Origin: Comamonadaceae bacterium OH2545_COT-014
GTDB taxonomy: Bacteria; Pseudomonadota; Gammaproteobacteria; Burkholderiales; Burkholderiaceae_C
Assembly: GCA_003859965.1 (NCBI GenBank)
Contig: RQYR01000005.1
Location: 1 to 64,000 of the forward strand
Direction: 5' to 3'
Length of the DNA stretch: 64,000 nucleotides
The first letter of the stretch is position 1. Each line of letters starts with the position of its first letter. Made by a program: the position numbers and the translations under genes. The notes beneath the pieces are model-generated. The model worked only from the letters and a program-made list of their open reading frames with translations, was not told where the DNA came from and searched no databases. This document shows, piece after piece, positions 37,924 to 46,289 of this stretch.

Positions 37924-38363
37924 GGTAGCAGTGAAAGCGGCGCTAGCCGGGCCGCTTGGTTGCCTGGCCGAGATGCGCGGGCTTGACGCGGGTTGACCGG
38001 AGAGCCGTAGCCAAGAGCCGTGGTTGCATGGGACGAATGCCCGCCCAACCTGCGAGCCATGCGGCCGCGTCAGGCGGCCGCATGGCGGGTGCGCCAACCT
38101 GATGGCAGCTTTGACGCACGTCATTGCAAAGAGTGGGTGTGGAGAGTCAGCGCGCGGCAGGATAAGTAAGCCTTGTCGCGCATGCCGGCAGCGTTTCAGG
38201 CAAGTTCAGACCGATGCCAGGGTCGCCGCCGCCAAGCAACCGCCAAGAGAAAGTATTGGCCGGGTATACAGGGTGAGGGTGGGCAGCCAGTGCGCGGCAT
38301 TCGCTCAACGGGTGACGGGGCGGACGCACGGGAGCGGTCAGTGGCCGCTCCTCAAAGGGTTGC
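37924..38363. other. Intergenic region, 440 bp, with a perfect hairpin
   Basis: No credible gene is visible between folE and the small secreted protein, both leftward. The only clear structure is the 13-bp hairpin at 38056-38086. The region is GC-rich and holds the presumed folE promoter. Confidence 0.5.
38056..38086. repeat. Perfect 13-bp inverted repeat
   Basis: GCCATGCGGCCGC, a 5-base loop and GCGGCCGCATGGC form an uninterrupted 13-bp stem. No T-run follows on either side, so it is not an ordinary terminator. It sits about 145 bp upstream of the folE start. Near-copies of GCGCCCAACCTG lie on both flanks. Confidence 0.8.
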
Positions 38364-38687
38364 TCAGTTGCGGTCGACACGCGCAGCCCGCACCGGGCAA
38401 TAGCCGGGCGCGCAGGGCAGGGTGGGGGCGGGCACCAAGGCGTAGGGTTTGGGGCCGCGCCGTGCAGTGCCGGGGGCTGTCCGGTCCCTGGGGGGCGCGG
38501 TGCGGCGCACGCGCGGCTTGGGCGGGGGCAGCATGGTGGGGTTGAACTCGCCCGCATCGGGCATGCCCTGGGCCTTGTAGGGGGAGTTGGGCAGCACGGC
38601 ATCGCTGTTGATGGCGTCCGGCTCGGCCCAGGCCGCGGCGCTGGTCAAGGCCAGGGCGCAGGCAAGCAGCAGGGGTTTGGCGTTCAT
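38364..38687 (-). CDS. Small secreted Pro/Arg-rich protein, unknown function
   Basis: This 107-residue protein has a convincing signal peptide (MNAKPLLLACALALTSAAAWA, cut before EPDA). The mature part of about 86 residues is rich in Pro and Arg (PPPKPRVRRTAPPRDR) and has only two cysteines close to the C-terminus, LPCAPGYCPV. GAGGAG lies before the ATG at 38687. It matches no family that I recognise. It stands alone, divergent from the asparaginase gene. Probably periplasmic; function unknown. Confidence 0.65.
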   Translation of the reverse strand: MNAKPLLLACALALTSAAAWAEPDAINSDAVLPNSPYKAQGMPDAGEFNPTMLPPPKPRVRRTAPPRDRTAPGTARRGPKPYALVPAPTLPCAPGYCPVRAARVDRN

Positions 38688-38868
38688 GATGGGTGCTCCT
38701 CTCTGGAGGCGCGGCATGCAGCCGCGCCAAGCGTCACCAAGTGTATCCATGCTTGGCGGCAAGGGCAGGGCCGCTGTGGCGGTGACGCCACGCCGCCCGC
38801 GTAGGATGGCGCGCTTTGGCTTTGGTGTGTGCCGCGTTCGCTGCGGCGGATTGCGTTTTCTTGTTGCC

Positions 38869-39864
38869 ATGACCATGAGTGCCCGCTCTGCTTCTTTGCC
38901 GCGTGTTGTTGTTGTGACCACTGGAGGCACCATCGCCGGGGCGTCGTCATCGAGCACGGGTGGCGCGTACACGGCGGGGGTGTTGGGGGCGGATGCGCTG
39001 CTGGCGGCCGTGCCCGAGCTGTCGCAGGTGGCGCGGGTTCAGGCCGAACCGCTGTTTGCCATGGATTCGGCCGACTTCACGGACGTGCATTTGCTGCAAC
39101 TGGCGCGGCGGGTGGCGGCGCTGGCGCAGCGGGCGGATGTGGACGGCATTGTCATCACCCACGGCACGGACACGCTGGAAGACAGCGCGTATTTTCTGCA
39201 CCTGACGCTGAAAACGGCTAAGCCCGTGGTGTTCACGGCGGCCATGCGCCCGGCCACCGCGCTGGGCGCCGATGGGCCGCGCAATCTTTACGAGGCCGTG
39301 TGCGTGGCGGCCTGCCCGCGTGCGGCGGGGCTGGGGGCGCTGGTGGTGATGAACGGCGCCATCTGGTCTGGGCGCGATGTGATCAAGCGTGACGCGGCGC
39401 AAGTGCACGCCGTGCAATCGCCCTACGGCCCGCTGGGCTGGGTGGCGGATGGCGGGCCGCGCTTTTACCGTGCGCCATGCCGCCCCCACACGCTGGCCAG
39501 CGCGTTTGACGCCACGGCCATTCAAGCCCTGCCACCCGTGGCGGTGGTGGCCGCGTATGGCGGCATGGACGCCACGGCCCATGAGGCGCTGGCCGCCCGT
39601 GGCGTGCGCGCCATCGTGCATGCGGGCTGGGGCACCGGCACGGCGCCTGCCGCGCTGGCGCCCGCGTGGGCCCGCTTGCAGGCGGCGGGGATATGGCTGG
39701 TACGCACTTCACGCACTGGCAGCGGCCCGCTGCCGCGCGAGCGCAGCCCCGGCTGGCTTTGTGCGGATGACCAAAGCCCCTCACAGGCCCGCCTGCTGCT
39801 TGCGCTGGGGCTGACGCAGACGCAGCAGGGCGCTGCCTTGCAGGCGCTGTTCGACCGCTATTGA
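38869..39864 (+). CDS. L-asparaginase family amidohydrolase
   Basis: This 331-residue enzyme hydrolyses L-asparagine to aspartate and ammonia. It has both catalytic signatures: VVTTGGTIAG (Thr21 nucleophile region) and ITHGTDTLEDSAYFL (Thr100-Asp101). No signal peptide is present, which suggests a cytoplasmic enzyme even though the sequence resembles the type II group. ATG 38869 or 38875 are both possible starts; the longer open frame upstream lacks family sequence. It ends 32 bp before a MITE-like unit. Confidence 0.9.
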   Translation: MTMSARSASLPRVVVVTTGGTIAGASSSSTGGAYTAGVLGADALLAAVPELSQVARVQAEPLFAMDSADFTDVHLLQLARRVAALAQRADVDGIVITHGTDTLEDSAYFLHLTLKTAKPVVFTAAMRPATALGADGPRNLYEAVCVAACPRAAGLGALVVMNGAIWSGRDVIKRDAAQVHAVQSPYGPLGWVADGGPRFYRAPCRPHTLASAFDATAIQALPPVAVVAAYGGMDATAHEALAARGVRAIVHAGWGTGTAPAALAPAWARLQAAGIWLVRTSRTGSGPLPRERSPGWLCADDQSPSQARLLLALGLTQTQQGAALQALFDRY

Positions 39865-40289
39865 CAAAGCGGCCGTTGCTGGCTGCAACGCCTTCAGAGC
39901 CTGTTCAAAATTTCTGCGCGGCAGGCCATGAAGCGGATTGGGGCGGTCTGCTTCCGTTGCCAAGCCTCGCCATGGCTCGAACGCCATGGCGGCGGGATGT
40001 GTGCAAGAGGTGGTGCCTGGTATCCCTATCCCAAACCGCTGGTTGCCCACTCGCGCCGGGATATTGAACAGGTTCTCAAAGGCGCCGGAACGCCCGTACG
40101 TTGGGGCCGCCAGCGTGCACGGTGCAGGCAATGTGCAGGTGCAGGCCGCACGCAGTTAGGATGCCGGGCTGCCGGAAAAAGGGCAAAAAAAAGGTGACTC
40201 GTCGGAGCCGCCCGGAACCCCCCGCCGGGCTGGCCTGAAGCCCTTGCCGGCCCGGATGCTGATTTCACCGTTCAAGGAGCTTTTCAATC
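39865..40289. other. Intergenic region, 425 bp, containing a MITE-like unit
   Basis: No gene is supported. The first half is the inverted-repeat-bounded unit at 39897-40077. The remainder to the Bug-protein start is GC-rich, with an AAGGAG ribosome-binding sequence at its end. Confidence 0.5.
39897..40077. mobile_element. 181-bp MITE-like unit with IS5-type ends
   Basis: The left end GAGCCTGTTCAAAATTT and the right end GATATTGAACAGGTTCTC are inverted copies of each other and of the IS5 remnant end at 36629-36648. No transposase is encoded. The right 57 bases (40021-40077, ATCCCAAACCGCTGGTTGCC and onward) recur at 45762-45818. No obvious target-site duplication was found. Confidence 0.55.
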
Positions 40290-41276
40290 ATGATGCAACG
40301 CCGTCCCTTTTTGCTGGCCGCCCTGGCCGCCGCCGCCGGAGCAGCGCCGGCACTGCACGCGCAGGGGCCCGCGCCAGCCGCTGCCTGGCCCACGCGGCCG
40401 GTGAAGCTGGTGGTCGGCTTTCCGGGCGGCTCGTCGCCCGACCTGACCGCGCGCACGCTGGCCGAGCCGCTGTCCCGCGCGCTGGGCCAGCCGGTCATCG
40501 TGGAAAACAAGCCAGGGGCGGGCGGCAACATCGCGGCCGACCAGGTGGCCAAGGCCACCGATGACCACACGCTGGGCATCGTCATCAACGGCAACCTGAC
40601 GTCAGCCCCCATGCTGTATGCCAAGCTGCCTTACAAGCCGTCGCGCGATTTCACTTACCTCAGCCTGCTGACCACGGCGCCCGTGGTGCTGGCGGCGCCG
40701 GCTTCGGAGCCAGGCGGCGCGGCCTTCTTCGAAAAAGCCGCCAAGATGGGCGACCAGTGGAATTACGGCTCGGTGGGCGCAGGCTCCATTGCGCACCTGG
40801 GCATGGAGCTGCTCAAGGCCCGCGTGCTCGGCCTGCAAGCCGTGCATGTGCCTTACAACGGCATGCCCGCAGTGGTGACGGGGCTGATTGGCGGGCAGGT
40901 GCAGATGGCGCTGATTGCGCCCGGCGTGGCCATGCCGCAGGTACAGGCGGGCAAGCTGCAAGCCATTGGCCTGAGCAGCACGGGCCGCAGCGCGCTGGTG
41001 CCCGGCGTGCCGCCGCTGGCCGATCTGGGAGTGAAGGACTTCAGCTTCGAGGTGTGGAACGCGCTTGTTGGCCCGGCCAGCCTGTCGGCGCCAGCGCGGC
41101 AGACCATCGTCAAGGTGCTGGGCACGGTGATGCGCACCCCGGAGGTGCGGCAGCGCCTGCTGGCCCAGGGCTGGCAGCCGGTGGGCACATCGCCCGAAGG
41201 CTTGGAGCAGCGCGTGGCGCAAGAAACGAAGCTGCTGGGCGGCATCATCCGCTCGCGCGGCATCCGGCTGGACTGA
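40290..41276 (+). CDS. Bug-family tripartite tricarboxylate transport receptor
   Basis: This 328-residue periplasmic binding protein has a signal peptide (MMQRRPFLLAALAAAAG, cut after ALHAQ). Family motifs are WPTRPVKLVVGFPGGSSPDLTARTLAE, GQPVIVENKPGAGGNIAADQVAK and HVPYNGMPAVVTGLIGGQVQM. Bug proteins capture carboxylates and other small molecules for TctAB-type transporters and are hugely amplified in Burkholderiales. No TctA or TctB gene lies nearby, so it is an orphan whose ligand is unknown. AAGGAG precedes the ATG. Confidence 0.93.
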   Translation: MMQRRPFLLAALAAAAGAAPALHAQGPAPAAAWPTRPVKLVVGFPGGSSPDLTARTLAEPLSRALGQPVIVENKPGAGGNIAADQVAKATDDHTLGIVINGNLTSAPMLYAKLPYKPSRDFTYLSLLTTAPVVLAAPASEPGGAAFFEKAAKMGDQWNYGSVGAGSIAHLGMELLKARVLGLQAVHVPYNGMPAVVTGLIGGQVQMALIAPGVAMPQVQAGKLQAIGLSSTGRSALVPGVPPLADLGVKDFSFEVWNALVGPASLSAPARQTIVKVLGTVMRTPEVRQRLLAQGWQPVGTSPEGLEQRVAQETKLLGGIIRSRGIRLD

Positions 41277-41486
41277 GCGGGGTGCATGTGGCCGGGCTGC
41301 TTTTGCCGGCCTGATGGCGGGCGGCTCTGGCGGCCCGGCGGCAAGCCAAAAGCCGCTGGCTGCGACGCAGCGTGTGTCTGGCTGAGCATGCCGCATGCGG
41401 CGCATGTGGCATGCAGGGGTGGGCGCGGCGGGTGCGGCATGGCGCAAGGGCATCCATCAAAAAAGCCATTTGGGCTGTATTTACGC

Positions 41487-41499
41487 GAAAGTTTGCTAT
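41487..41499. repeat. GAAAGTTTGCTAT short repeat
   Basis: This is an exact 13-base copy of the block at 14676-14688, inside an AT-richer island (41458-41520) between the Bug protein and UspA genes. It follows TTTGGGCTGTATTTACGC, a degenerate form of the GGGCCGT-ACGGCC hairpin repeat. Confidence 0.4.
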
Positions 41500-41610
41500 C
41501 TTTTTTGAATAATTTGCCGAAGGAAGTGAGTGCATTGGCTCCCGCGGCTTTTGCGGCCCCGTTGGTCAGTTTCGTGATGCGGCGGGTGGCGCGGTGCGAC
41601 AATGGGCCGC

Positions 41611-42054
41611 ATGAAAATCCTGCTTCCTGTTGACGGCTCCCCCCTCTCCCTACACGAAACCCGCTTCGCGCTGCGCCTGGTGCGCGAAGGCTTGCAGGCC
41701 CACTTTGTGCTGGTCAATGTGCAAGAGCCGGCCTCGTTTTACGAGATGGTCACGGCGCAAGACCCGGCGCTGATTGCCGGCGCGGCGCAGGCTGCGGGCG
41801 AGGACATGATGGCGCCTTCGGCCGCGCTGCTGGCGCAGGCGGGCGTGCCTTTCGAGACAGCCGTGGTTTCGGGCGACCCGGTGCAGGCCATGCTGGCGCT
41901 GATTGAAACGCGCGCGTGTGACATGGTGGTGATGGGCTCGCGCGCGCTGGGCCTGATCCGCAGCGCCCTGGAGGGTTCGACTTCACGCCGGCTGGTGCAA
42001 GAAGCGCCGGTGCCCGTGTTGCTGGTGACGCCCCCACAGGCGGAAGACGTCTGA
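41611..42054 (+). CDS. Universal stress protein (UspA family)
   Basis: This single-domain 147-residue UspA protein has the opening MKILLPVDGSPLS and the ATP-binding GSRALGLIRSALEGSTSRRLVQEAPVPVLLV near the C-terminus (G-x2-G-x9-GS type). It therefore belongs to the nucleotide-binding branch. An ATG three codons upstream is a possible alternative start. Cytoplasmic; exact stress role unknown. Confidence 0.92.
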   Translation: MKILLPVDGSPLSLHETRFALRLVREGLQAHFVLVNVQEPASFYEMVTAQDPALIAGAAQAAGEDMMAPSAALLAQAGVPFETAVVSGDPVQAMLALIETRACDMVVMGSRALGLIRSALEGSTSRRLVQEAPVPVLLVTPPQAEDV

Positions 42055-42123
42055 CGAGGCTAAGACCCCGCTGCCGCCTTTGCCTTTCCGGCTTTGTGGC
42101 CGGCAACGTGAGGGTTGGCGCAT

Positions 42124-42156
42124 AAAAAAACCGCCCCTGAAGCTGGGCGGTTTTTT
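42124..42156. terminator. Bidirectional Rho-independent terminator
   Basis: Seven A, CCGCCC, an 8-base loop, GGGCGG and six T form a symmetrical terminator between the convergent uspA-type gene and the leftward YdcH gene. Confidence 0.93.
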
Positions 42157-42178
42157 CATGGGGTGAAGGGCCGAACCG

Positions 42179-42406
42179 TCAGGCCGACTTCTCGGCCTCG
42201 GCCTTTTTCAGCATGAGGTAGATCTCGTCTTTCAGGTGCAGCTTCTGCTTTTTCAGCGTTTCAATGGTTTCGTGCGATGCGGGCTCTTCGCCGCTTTCCA
42301 TGCGCTTGATCTGGTGATCCAGCTCGTTGTGCTTTTCAAAAAGGCGGGAAAAGTGAGCGTCTTCGATTTTGAGCGTATGGATCAGGTCGCGGTATTCGGG
42401 AAACAT
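42179..42406 (-). CDS. YdcH/DUF465-family small protein
   Basis: This 75-residue, highly helical and charged protein has the DUF465 pattern (FPEYRDLIHTLK, FEKHNELDHQIKRME, LKKQKLHLKDEIYLMLKKAE). AGGAGA precedes the ATG at 42406. The function of the family is not known. It lies downstream of the large decarboxylase on the same strand. Confidence 0.9.
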   Translation of the reverse strand: MFPEYRDLIHTLKIEDAHFSRLFEKHNELDHQIKRMESGEEPASHETIETLKKQKLHLKDEIYLMLKKAEAEKSA

Positions 42407-42477
42407 GGGCTCTCCTTGCAAAAACTGAGGGTAATGGAATGTTTCGATTCTAAGGCGCTGGGCGGCTGGCAAGGGCT

Positions 42478-44841
42478 TTACAGGCCCGACTGGAAGGGCT
42501 GGCGCAGCATGTCTTCGGCGTCGGCGCGCGGCTCCACCGTGGCGCCAGCGGCGCTTTCGGCCACGCAGTCGGCAAAGTAGCGCACGTTGCCGCGGTCGTC
42601 GTGGATTTCCACCAGGCCGTGAATGTCGGTCTCGAAGCCGGGGCATTCCAGCGCGAATTCACGCGCGAACTTGAGGTAATCGACGATCTTGCGGTTGAAC
42701 ACCTCGCCCGGGATCAGCAGCGGAATGCCGGGCGGGTAGGGCGTGACCAGGCCCACGGTGATGCGGCCTTCCAGGTGGTCGATTTCCACCCGCTCGGTGC
42801 GGCGCTGGGCGATGCAGGCGTAGGCATCGGCGGGTTTCATGGCGGGGGTCAGCTCGCTCAGGTACATCTCGGTGGTCAGGCGGGCGATGTCGTACTTGGC
42901 GTAGAGCCGGTGCACGTGCTGGCACAGGTCGCGTAGGCCCATGCGCTCGTAGCGGCGGTGCTGCTGACAGAACTCCGGCAGGATGCGCCACATGGGCTGG
43001 TTCTTCTCGTAGTCGTCCTTGAACTGCTGCAGGGCGGTGAGCAGCGTGTTCCAGCGGCCCTTGGTGATGCCGATGGTGAACATGATGAAGAAGCTGTACA
43101 GGCCCGTCTTCTCGACGACCACGCCGTGCTCGGCCAGGTATTTGGTGACGATGCTGGCGGGAATGCCGGTTTCGTCAAAGCTGCCGTCCATGCGCAGGCC
43201 GGGGGTGACGATGGTGGACTTGATCGGGTCCAGCATGTTGAAGCCGTCGGCCAAGTCGCCAAAGCCGTGCCAGGGCTCGCCAGCGCCGGCTCCGCTGTCG
43301 TTGCTGCTGTGGCTGCGGATAATCCAGTCGTCGGCGCGGCCAATGCCTTCTTCGGCGATCCGCTCCGGCCCCCAGACCTGGAACCACCAGTCGTCCTTGC
43401 CGAAGTCTTGCTCCACCTTGCGCATGGCGCGGCGAAAGTCCAGCGCTTCCACCAGGCTTTCTTCCACCAGTGCCGTGCCGCCGGGCGGCTCCATCATGGC
43501 GGCGGCCACGTCACAGCTGGCGATGATGCTGTATTGCGGGCTGGTGGAGGTGTGCATCAGGTACGCCTCGTTGAACAGGTAGGTGTCCAGCTTGCGCTCC
43601 TGGCTGTCTTGCACCAGCACGTGGCTGGCCTGGCTGATGCCGGCCAGCAGCTTGTGGATGGACTGCGTGGCATAGACCATGGTTTTGCCGGGGCGGGGAC
43701 GCTTGCGGCCCATGGCGTGGTAGGTGCCGTAGAAGGGGTGGAAGGCCGCGTGCGGCAGCCAGGCCTCGTCAAAGTGCAGGTTTTCCACGTAGCCGTCCAC
43801 GCTTTGCTTGATGGCCTCGGTGTCGTAGAGCACGCCGTCGTAGGTCGATTGCGTGAGCGTGAGGATGCGCGGCTTGACCTTGGCCGCGTCCACGCCCTTG
43901 AGCAGCGGGTTGGCGCGGATCTTGGCCTGGATGCTGGCAGGCGAGAACTCGCTCTTGGGAATGGGGCCGATGATGCCGAAGTGGTTGCGCGTGGGCTTGA
44001 GAAACACCGGCACGGCGCCGGTCATGATGATGCTGTGCAGGATGGACTTGTGGCAGTTGCGGTCCACCACCACCACGTCACCCGGCGCCACGGCGTGGTG
44101 CCACACCATCTTGTTGGAAGTGGAGGTGCCGTTGGTGACGAAGAAGCAGTGATCGGCGTTGAAGATGCGCGCGGCGTTGCGCTCGCTCTCGCCAATGGCG
44201 CCGTTGTGGTCCAGCAATTGGCCCAGCTCTTCCACCGCGTTGCACACGTCGGCGCGCAGCATGTTCTCGCCATAGAACTGGTGGTACATCTGGCCGATGG
44301 GGCTTTTCAGGAACGCCACGCCGCCGGAGTGGCCGGGGCAGTGCCAGGAGTAGGAGCCGTCCTCGGCGTAGTCGAGCAGCGCCTTGAAAAAGGGCGGCTG
44401 GATGCCTTCCAGATAGCTTCGGGCCTCGCGGATGATGTGCTTGGCCACGAACTCCGGCGTGTCCTCGAACATGTGGATGAAGCCGTGCAGCTCGCGCAGC
44501 ACGTCGTTGGGCAGGTGCTGGCTGGTCTTGGTCTCGCCGTGGATGTAGATGGGCACTTCAGGGTTCTTGCGCCGCACTTCCTGGATGAAGTGGCGCAGGT
44601 TGAGCACGGCAGGGGCCAGGTCCGGGGAGGGAGAAAACTCCTCGTCGTCAATCGACAGGATGAACGCACTGGCGCGGCTTTGCTGCTGCGCGAACTGTGC
44701 CAGGTCGCCATAGCTGGTGGCGCCCACCACCTCGAAGCCTTCGGCCTCAATGGCCTGCGCCAGCGCGCGGATGCCCAGGCCCGAGGTGTTTTCGGCGCGG
44801 TAGTCCTCGTCGATGATGACGATGGGGAAGCGGAATTTCAT
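42478..44841 (-). CDS. Arginine/lysine/ornithine decarboxylase (PLP, fold I)
   Basis: This 787-residue PLP enzyme of the AdiA/LdcC/SpeC family has an N-terminal response-regulator-like wing domain (FPIVIIDEDYRAENTSGLGIRAL, SAFILSIDDEE), a large PLP domain and a C-terminal domain. The PLP lysine lies in TQSIHKLLAGISQASH, and HFDEAWLPHAAFHPFYG holds the cofactor aspartate. It removes the carboxyl group of a basic amino acid to give a polyamine or agmatine, supporting acid resistance or polyamine supply. Arginine versus lysine or ornithine cannot be settled by eye. AGGAG precedes the ATG at 44841. No antiporter gene accompanies it, which argues for a biosynthetic more than an acid-response role. 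Confidence 0.92.
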   Translation of the reverse strand: MKFRFPIVIIDEDYRAENTSGLGIRALAQAIEAEGFEVVGATSYGDLAQFAQQQSRASAFILSIDDEEFSPSPDLAPAVLNLRHFIQEVRRKNPEVPIYIHGETKTSQHLPNDVLRELHGFIHMFEDTPEFVAKHIIREARSYLEGIQPPFFKALLDYAEDGSYSWHCPGHSGGVAFLKSPIGQMYHQFYGENMLRADVCNAVEELGQLLDHNGAIGESERNAARIFNADHCFFVTNGTSTSNKMVWHHAVAPGDVVVVDRNCHKSILHSIIMTGAVPVFLKPTRNHFGIIGPIPKSEFSPASIQAKIRANPLLKGVDAAKVKPRILTLTQSTYDGVLYDTEAIKQSVDGYVENLHFDEAWLPHAAFHPFYGTYHAMGRKRPRPGKTMVYATQSIHKLLAGISQASHVLVQDSQERKLDTYLFNEAYLMHTSTSPQYSIIASCDVAAAMMEPPGGTALVEESLVEALDFRRAMRKVEQDFGKDDWWFQVWGPERIAEEGIGRADDWIIRSHSSNDSGAGAGEPWHGFGDLADGFNMLDPIKSTIVTPGLRMDGSFDETGIPASIVTKYLAEHGVVVEKTGLYSFFIMFTIGITKGRWNTLLTALQQFKDDYEKNQPMWRILPEFCQQHRRYERMGLRDLCQHVHRLYAKYDIARLTTEMYLSELTPAMKPADAYACIAQRRTERVEIDHLEGRITVGLVTPYPPGIPLLIPGEVFNRKIVDYLKFAREFALECPGFETDIHGLVEIHDDRGNVRYFADCVAESAAGATVEPRADAEDMLRQPFQSGL

Positions 44842-44878
44842 GGTGGCGCGGCTCCTGCAGTCAACGGCCCATAGATGG

Positions 44879-44900
44879 AAAAAAGGCGCCCAGCGGCGCC
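44879..44900 (-). terminator. Rho-independent terminator after the DUF1840 gene
   Basis: Read leftward, GGCGCC, a 4-base loop and GGCGCC are followed by TTTTTT. It lies between the leftward DUF1840 gene and the decarboxylase, so the latter has its own promoter. Confidence 0.75.
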
Positions 44901-45073
44901 TGTCATGTGGCAAGTGTACGGAAAAGCGTCCGTGCCGCGCCCAAGACGCGGCCTTGCCTGGGGAAAATCATCAACAAGTATGAAAAAGATAGCTAAAAAC
45001 CAAGACAGTTATTGCCTGAAATGCGTTTTTCTTCTGGGGTGGCGAAGTCAGCGTTTTGCGGCGCGCTGGGTGT

Positions 45074-45403
45074 TCAGACGCCCCAGACCACGTCTTTGCC
45101 CTCGCTGGCGCTTTGCTGCAGCAAGTCAATGAACGGCGCGGCGCGGCGGCGCAGGGAAATGGGCTCTTCACCGTCGCCGCTGGCGGAAGCGGCTTCGTCC
45201 TGGGCATCGGCGGGCGGCTCGGCGTCACCGGATTCACGCGCCGCCACGGCAGCCTGCAATGCGGCAATGGCGGCCGGAATTTGCGCCACGGTGATGATGC
45301 CGGTCGCGCCGGGTGTTTTGCCAATGATCTTCAACAGCTCCTCGGCATTGGCCTGCAGCATGATCACATCAGCGGCGGCCTGGGATTTGAACTTGTACAA
45401 CAT
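45074..45403 (-). CDS. DUF1840 domain protein
   Basis: This 109-residue protein begins MLYKFKSQAAADVIMLQ with the DUF1840 pattern (LLKIIGKTPGATGIITVAQIPAAIAAL). The middle is acidic and the C-terminus ends RRRAAPFIDLLQQSASEGKDVVWGV. This small family is largely found in betaproteobacteria and has no known function. ATG 45403 was chosen at the conserved start, 19 codons into the frame. Confidence 0.9.
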   Translation of the reverse strand: MLYKFKSQAAADVIMLQANAEELLKIIGKTPGATGIITVAQIPAAIAALQAAVAARESGDAEPPADAQDEAASASGDGEEPISLRRRAAPFIDLLQQSASEGKDVVWGV

Positions 45404-45761
45404 AGTGGGATGTCTCTCCGTGAAAAGGCGGCAGCGCAATGGTTTGGCGCCAGCGGGCATTGTGCCGCATCATTGCCCATGCTTGGCGAGCCTGTAGCCT
45501 GGTACAGGCCCGGTTTTCATGACCGATACCCTTGCCGTGGCGTAGCACGCCAATACTTTCACCTTGACCTGGCTGAAGTTTGCGATCGCTTTAACCACCG
45601 TGGGCAAGACCTCAAAGCCTTGGCTGCACAAGCCTCTTGGAACCTTTTCCAAGTCCCTAAGCGGCGGGCACTCAAGCGGCTTTGGGCGCGGGGTCTGCGT
45701 CGTTGCAAAACTTGCCAATAGCACGGGCTATCACGAGCTTATTGGCCGCGTTTTGCACCTT

Positions 45762-45818
45762 GCATCCCATCCCAAACCGCTTGCTGCCCACTCTCGCCGA
45801 GACTTTGAACAGGTTCTT
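45762..45818. repeat. Second copy of the MITE right end
   Basis: CATCCCATCCCAAACCGCTT and the following bases to GACTTTGAACAGGTTCTTA match the right 57 bases of the unit at 39897-40077 with about ten differences. The left end is missing, so this is a truncated or solo end. Confidence 0.6.
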
Positions 45819-45880
45819 AGGCACATTTCGATCCAGGGAATCAGACTTGTTCTGGCTCGGAAAGCTAGGCATTACCAAAG

Positions 45881-45915
45881 AAAAACGGGCTGCAGCCGAA
45901 GCTGCAACCCGTTTT
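45881..45915. terminator. Terminator of the tRNA cluster
   Basis: AAAAACGGGCTGCAG, a 6-base loop and CTGCAACCCGTTTT form a long stem with one bulge, flanked by A and T runs. It lies directly beyond the 3' end of tRNA-Asp on the leftward transcript. Confidence 0.88.
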
Positions 45916-45921
45916 GTTTTT

Positions 45922-45998
45922 TGGCGGAGTGGACGGGACTCGAACCCGCGACCCCCGGCGTGACAGGCCGGTATTCTAACCGACTGAACTACCACTCC
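45922..45998 (-). tRNA. tRNA-Asp (GTC anticodon)
   Basis: This is a 77-nt cloverleaf on the minus strand with GGAGTGG/CCACTCC acceptor stem, encoded CCA, anticodon loop CTGTCAC, T-arm GTTCGAGTC and D arm GTTCAGTCGGTTAGAAT. It is last in a three-tRNA leftward cluster. Confidence 0.95.
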
Positions 45999-46045
45999 GC
46001 GTCGGCAGCTGCGTTGCACTCTTGCGAGTCAAGTGCAGCCAAACT

Positions 46046-46121
46046 TGGCGACCCTACGGGGATTCGAACCCCGGTACCAACCGTGAAAGGGTTGTGTCCT
46101 AGGCCTCTAGACGATAGGGTC
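46046..46121 (-). tRNA. tRNA-Glu (TTC anticodon)
   Basis: This is a 76-nt cloverleaf with GACCCTA/TAGGGTC acceptor stem, encoded CCA, anticodon loop CTTTCAC and T-arm GTTCGAATC. It is the middle tRNA of the cluster. Confidence 0.95.
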
Positions 46122-46147
46122 AAAACCTTTGGACTTTTTCGAAACCT

Positions 46148-46223
<76 letters not shown>

Positions 46224-46289
46224 TAAGCTGCATTCAGCATTTTTTGCTGTCTGCCTCTCGGCGTCGAAGCACGCATTGTATAGCAACTT

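Larger units (their letters stand above)
45404..45921. other. Gene-free region, 518 bp, with repeat and terminator
   Basis: No convincing gene is visible. The composition is less GC-rich than its surroundings. The right part holds a copy of the MITE end (45762-45818) and a terminator. A leftward frame at 45470-45724 could be relic coding sequence but has no recognisable domain. Confidence 0.5.

Noticed and set aside
45470-45724. Leftward 84-codon frame beginning MLLASFATTQ
   Set aside because: No domain and no ribosome-binding sequence. The position in repeat-bearing relic DNA makes a real gene unlikely.
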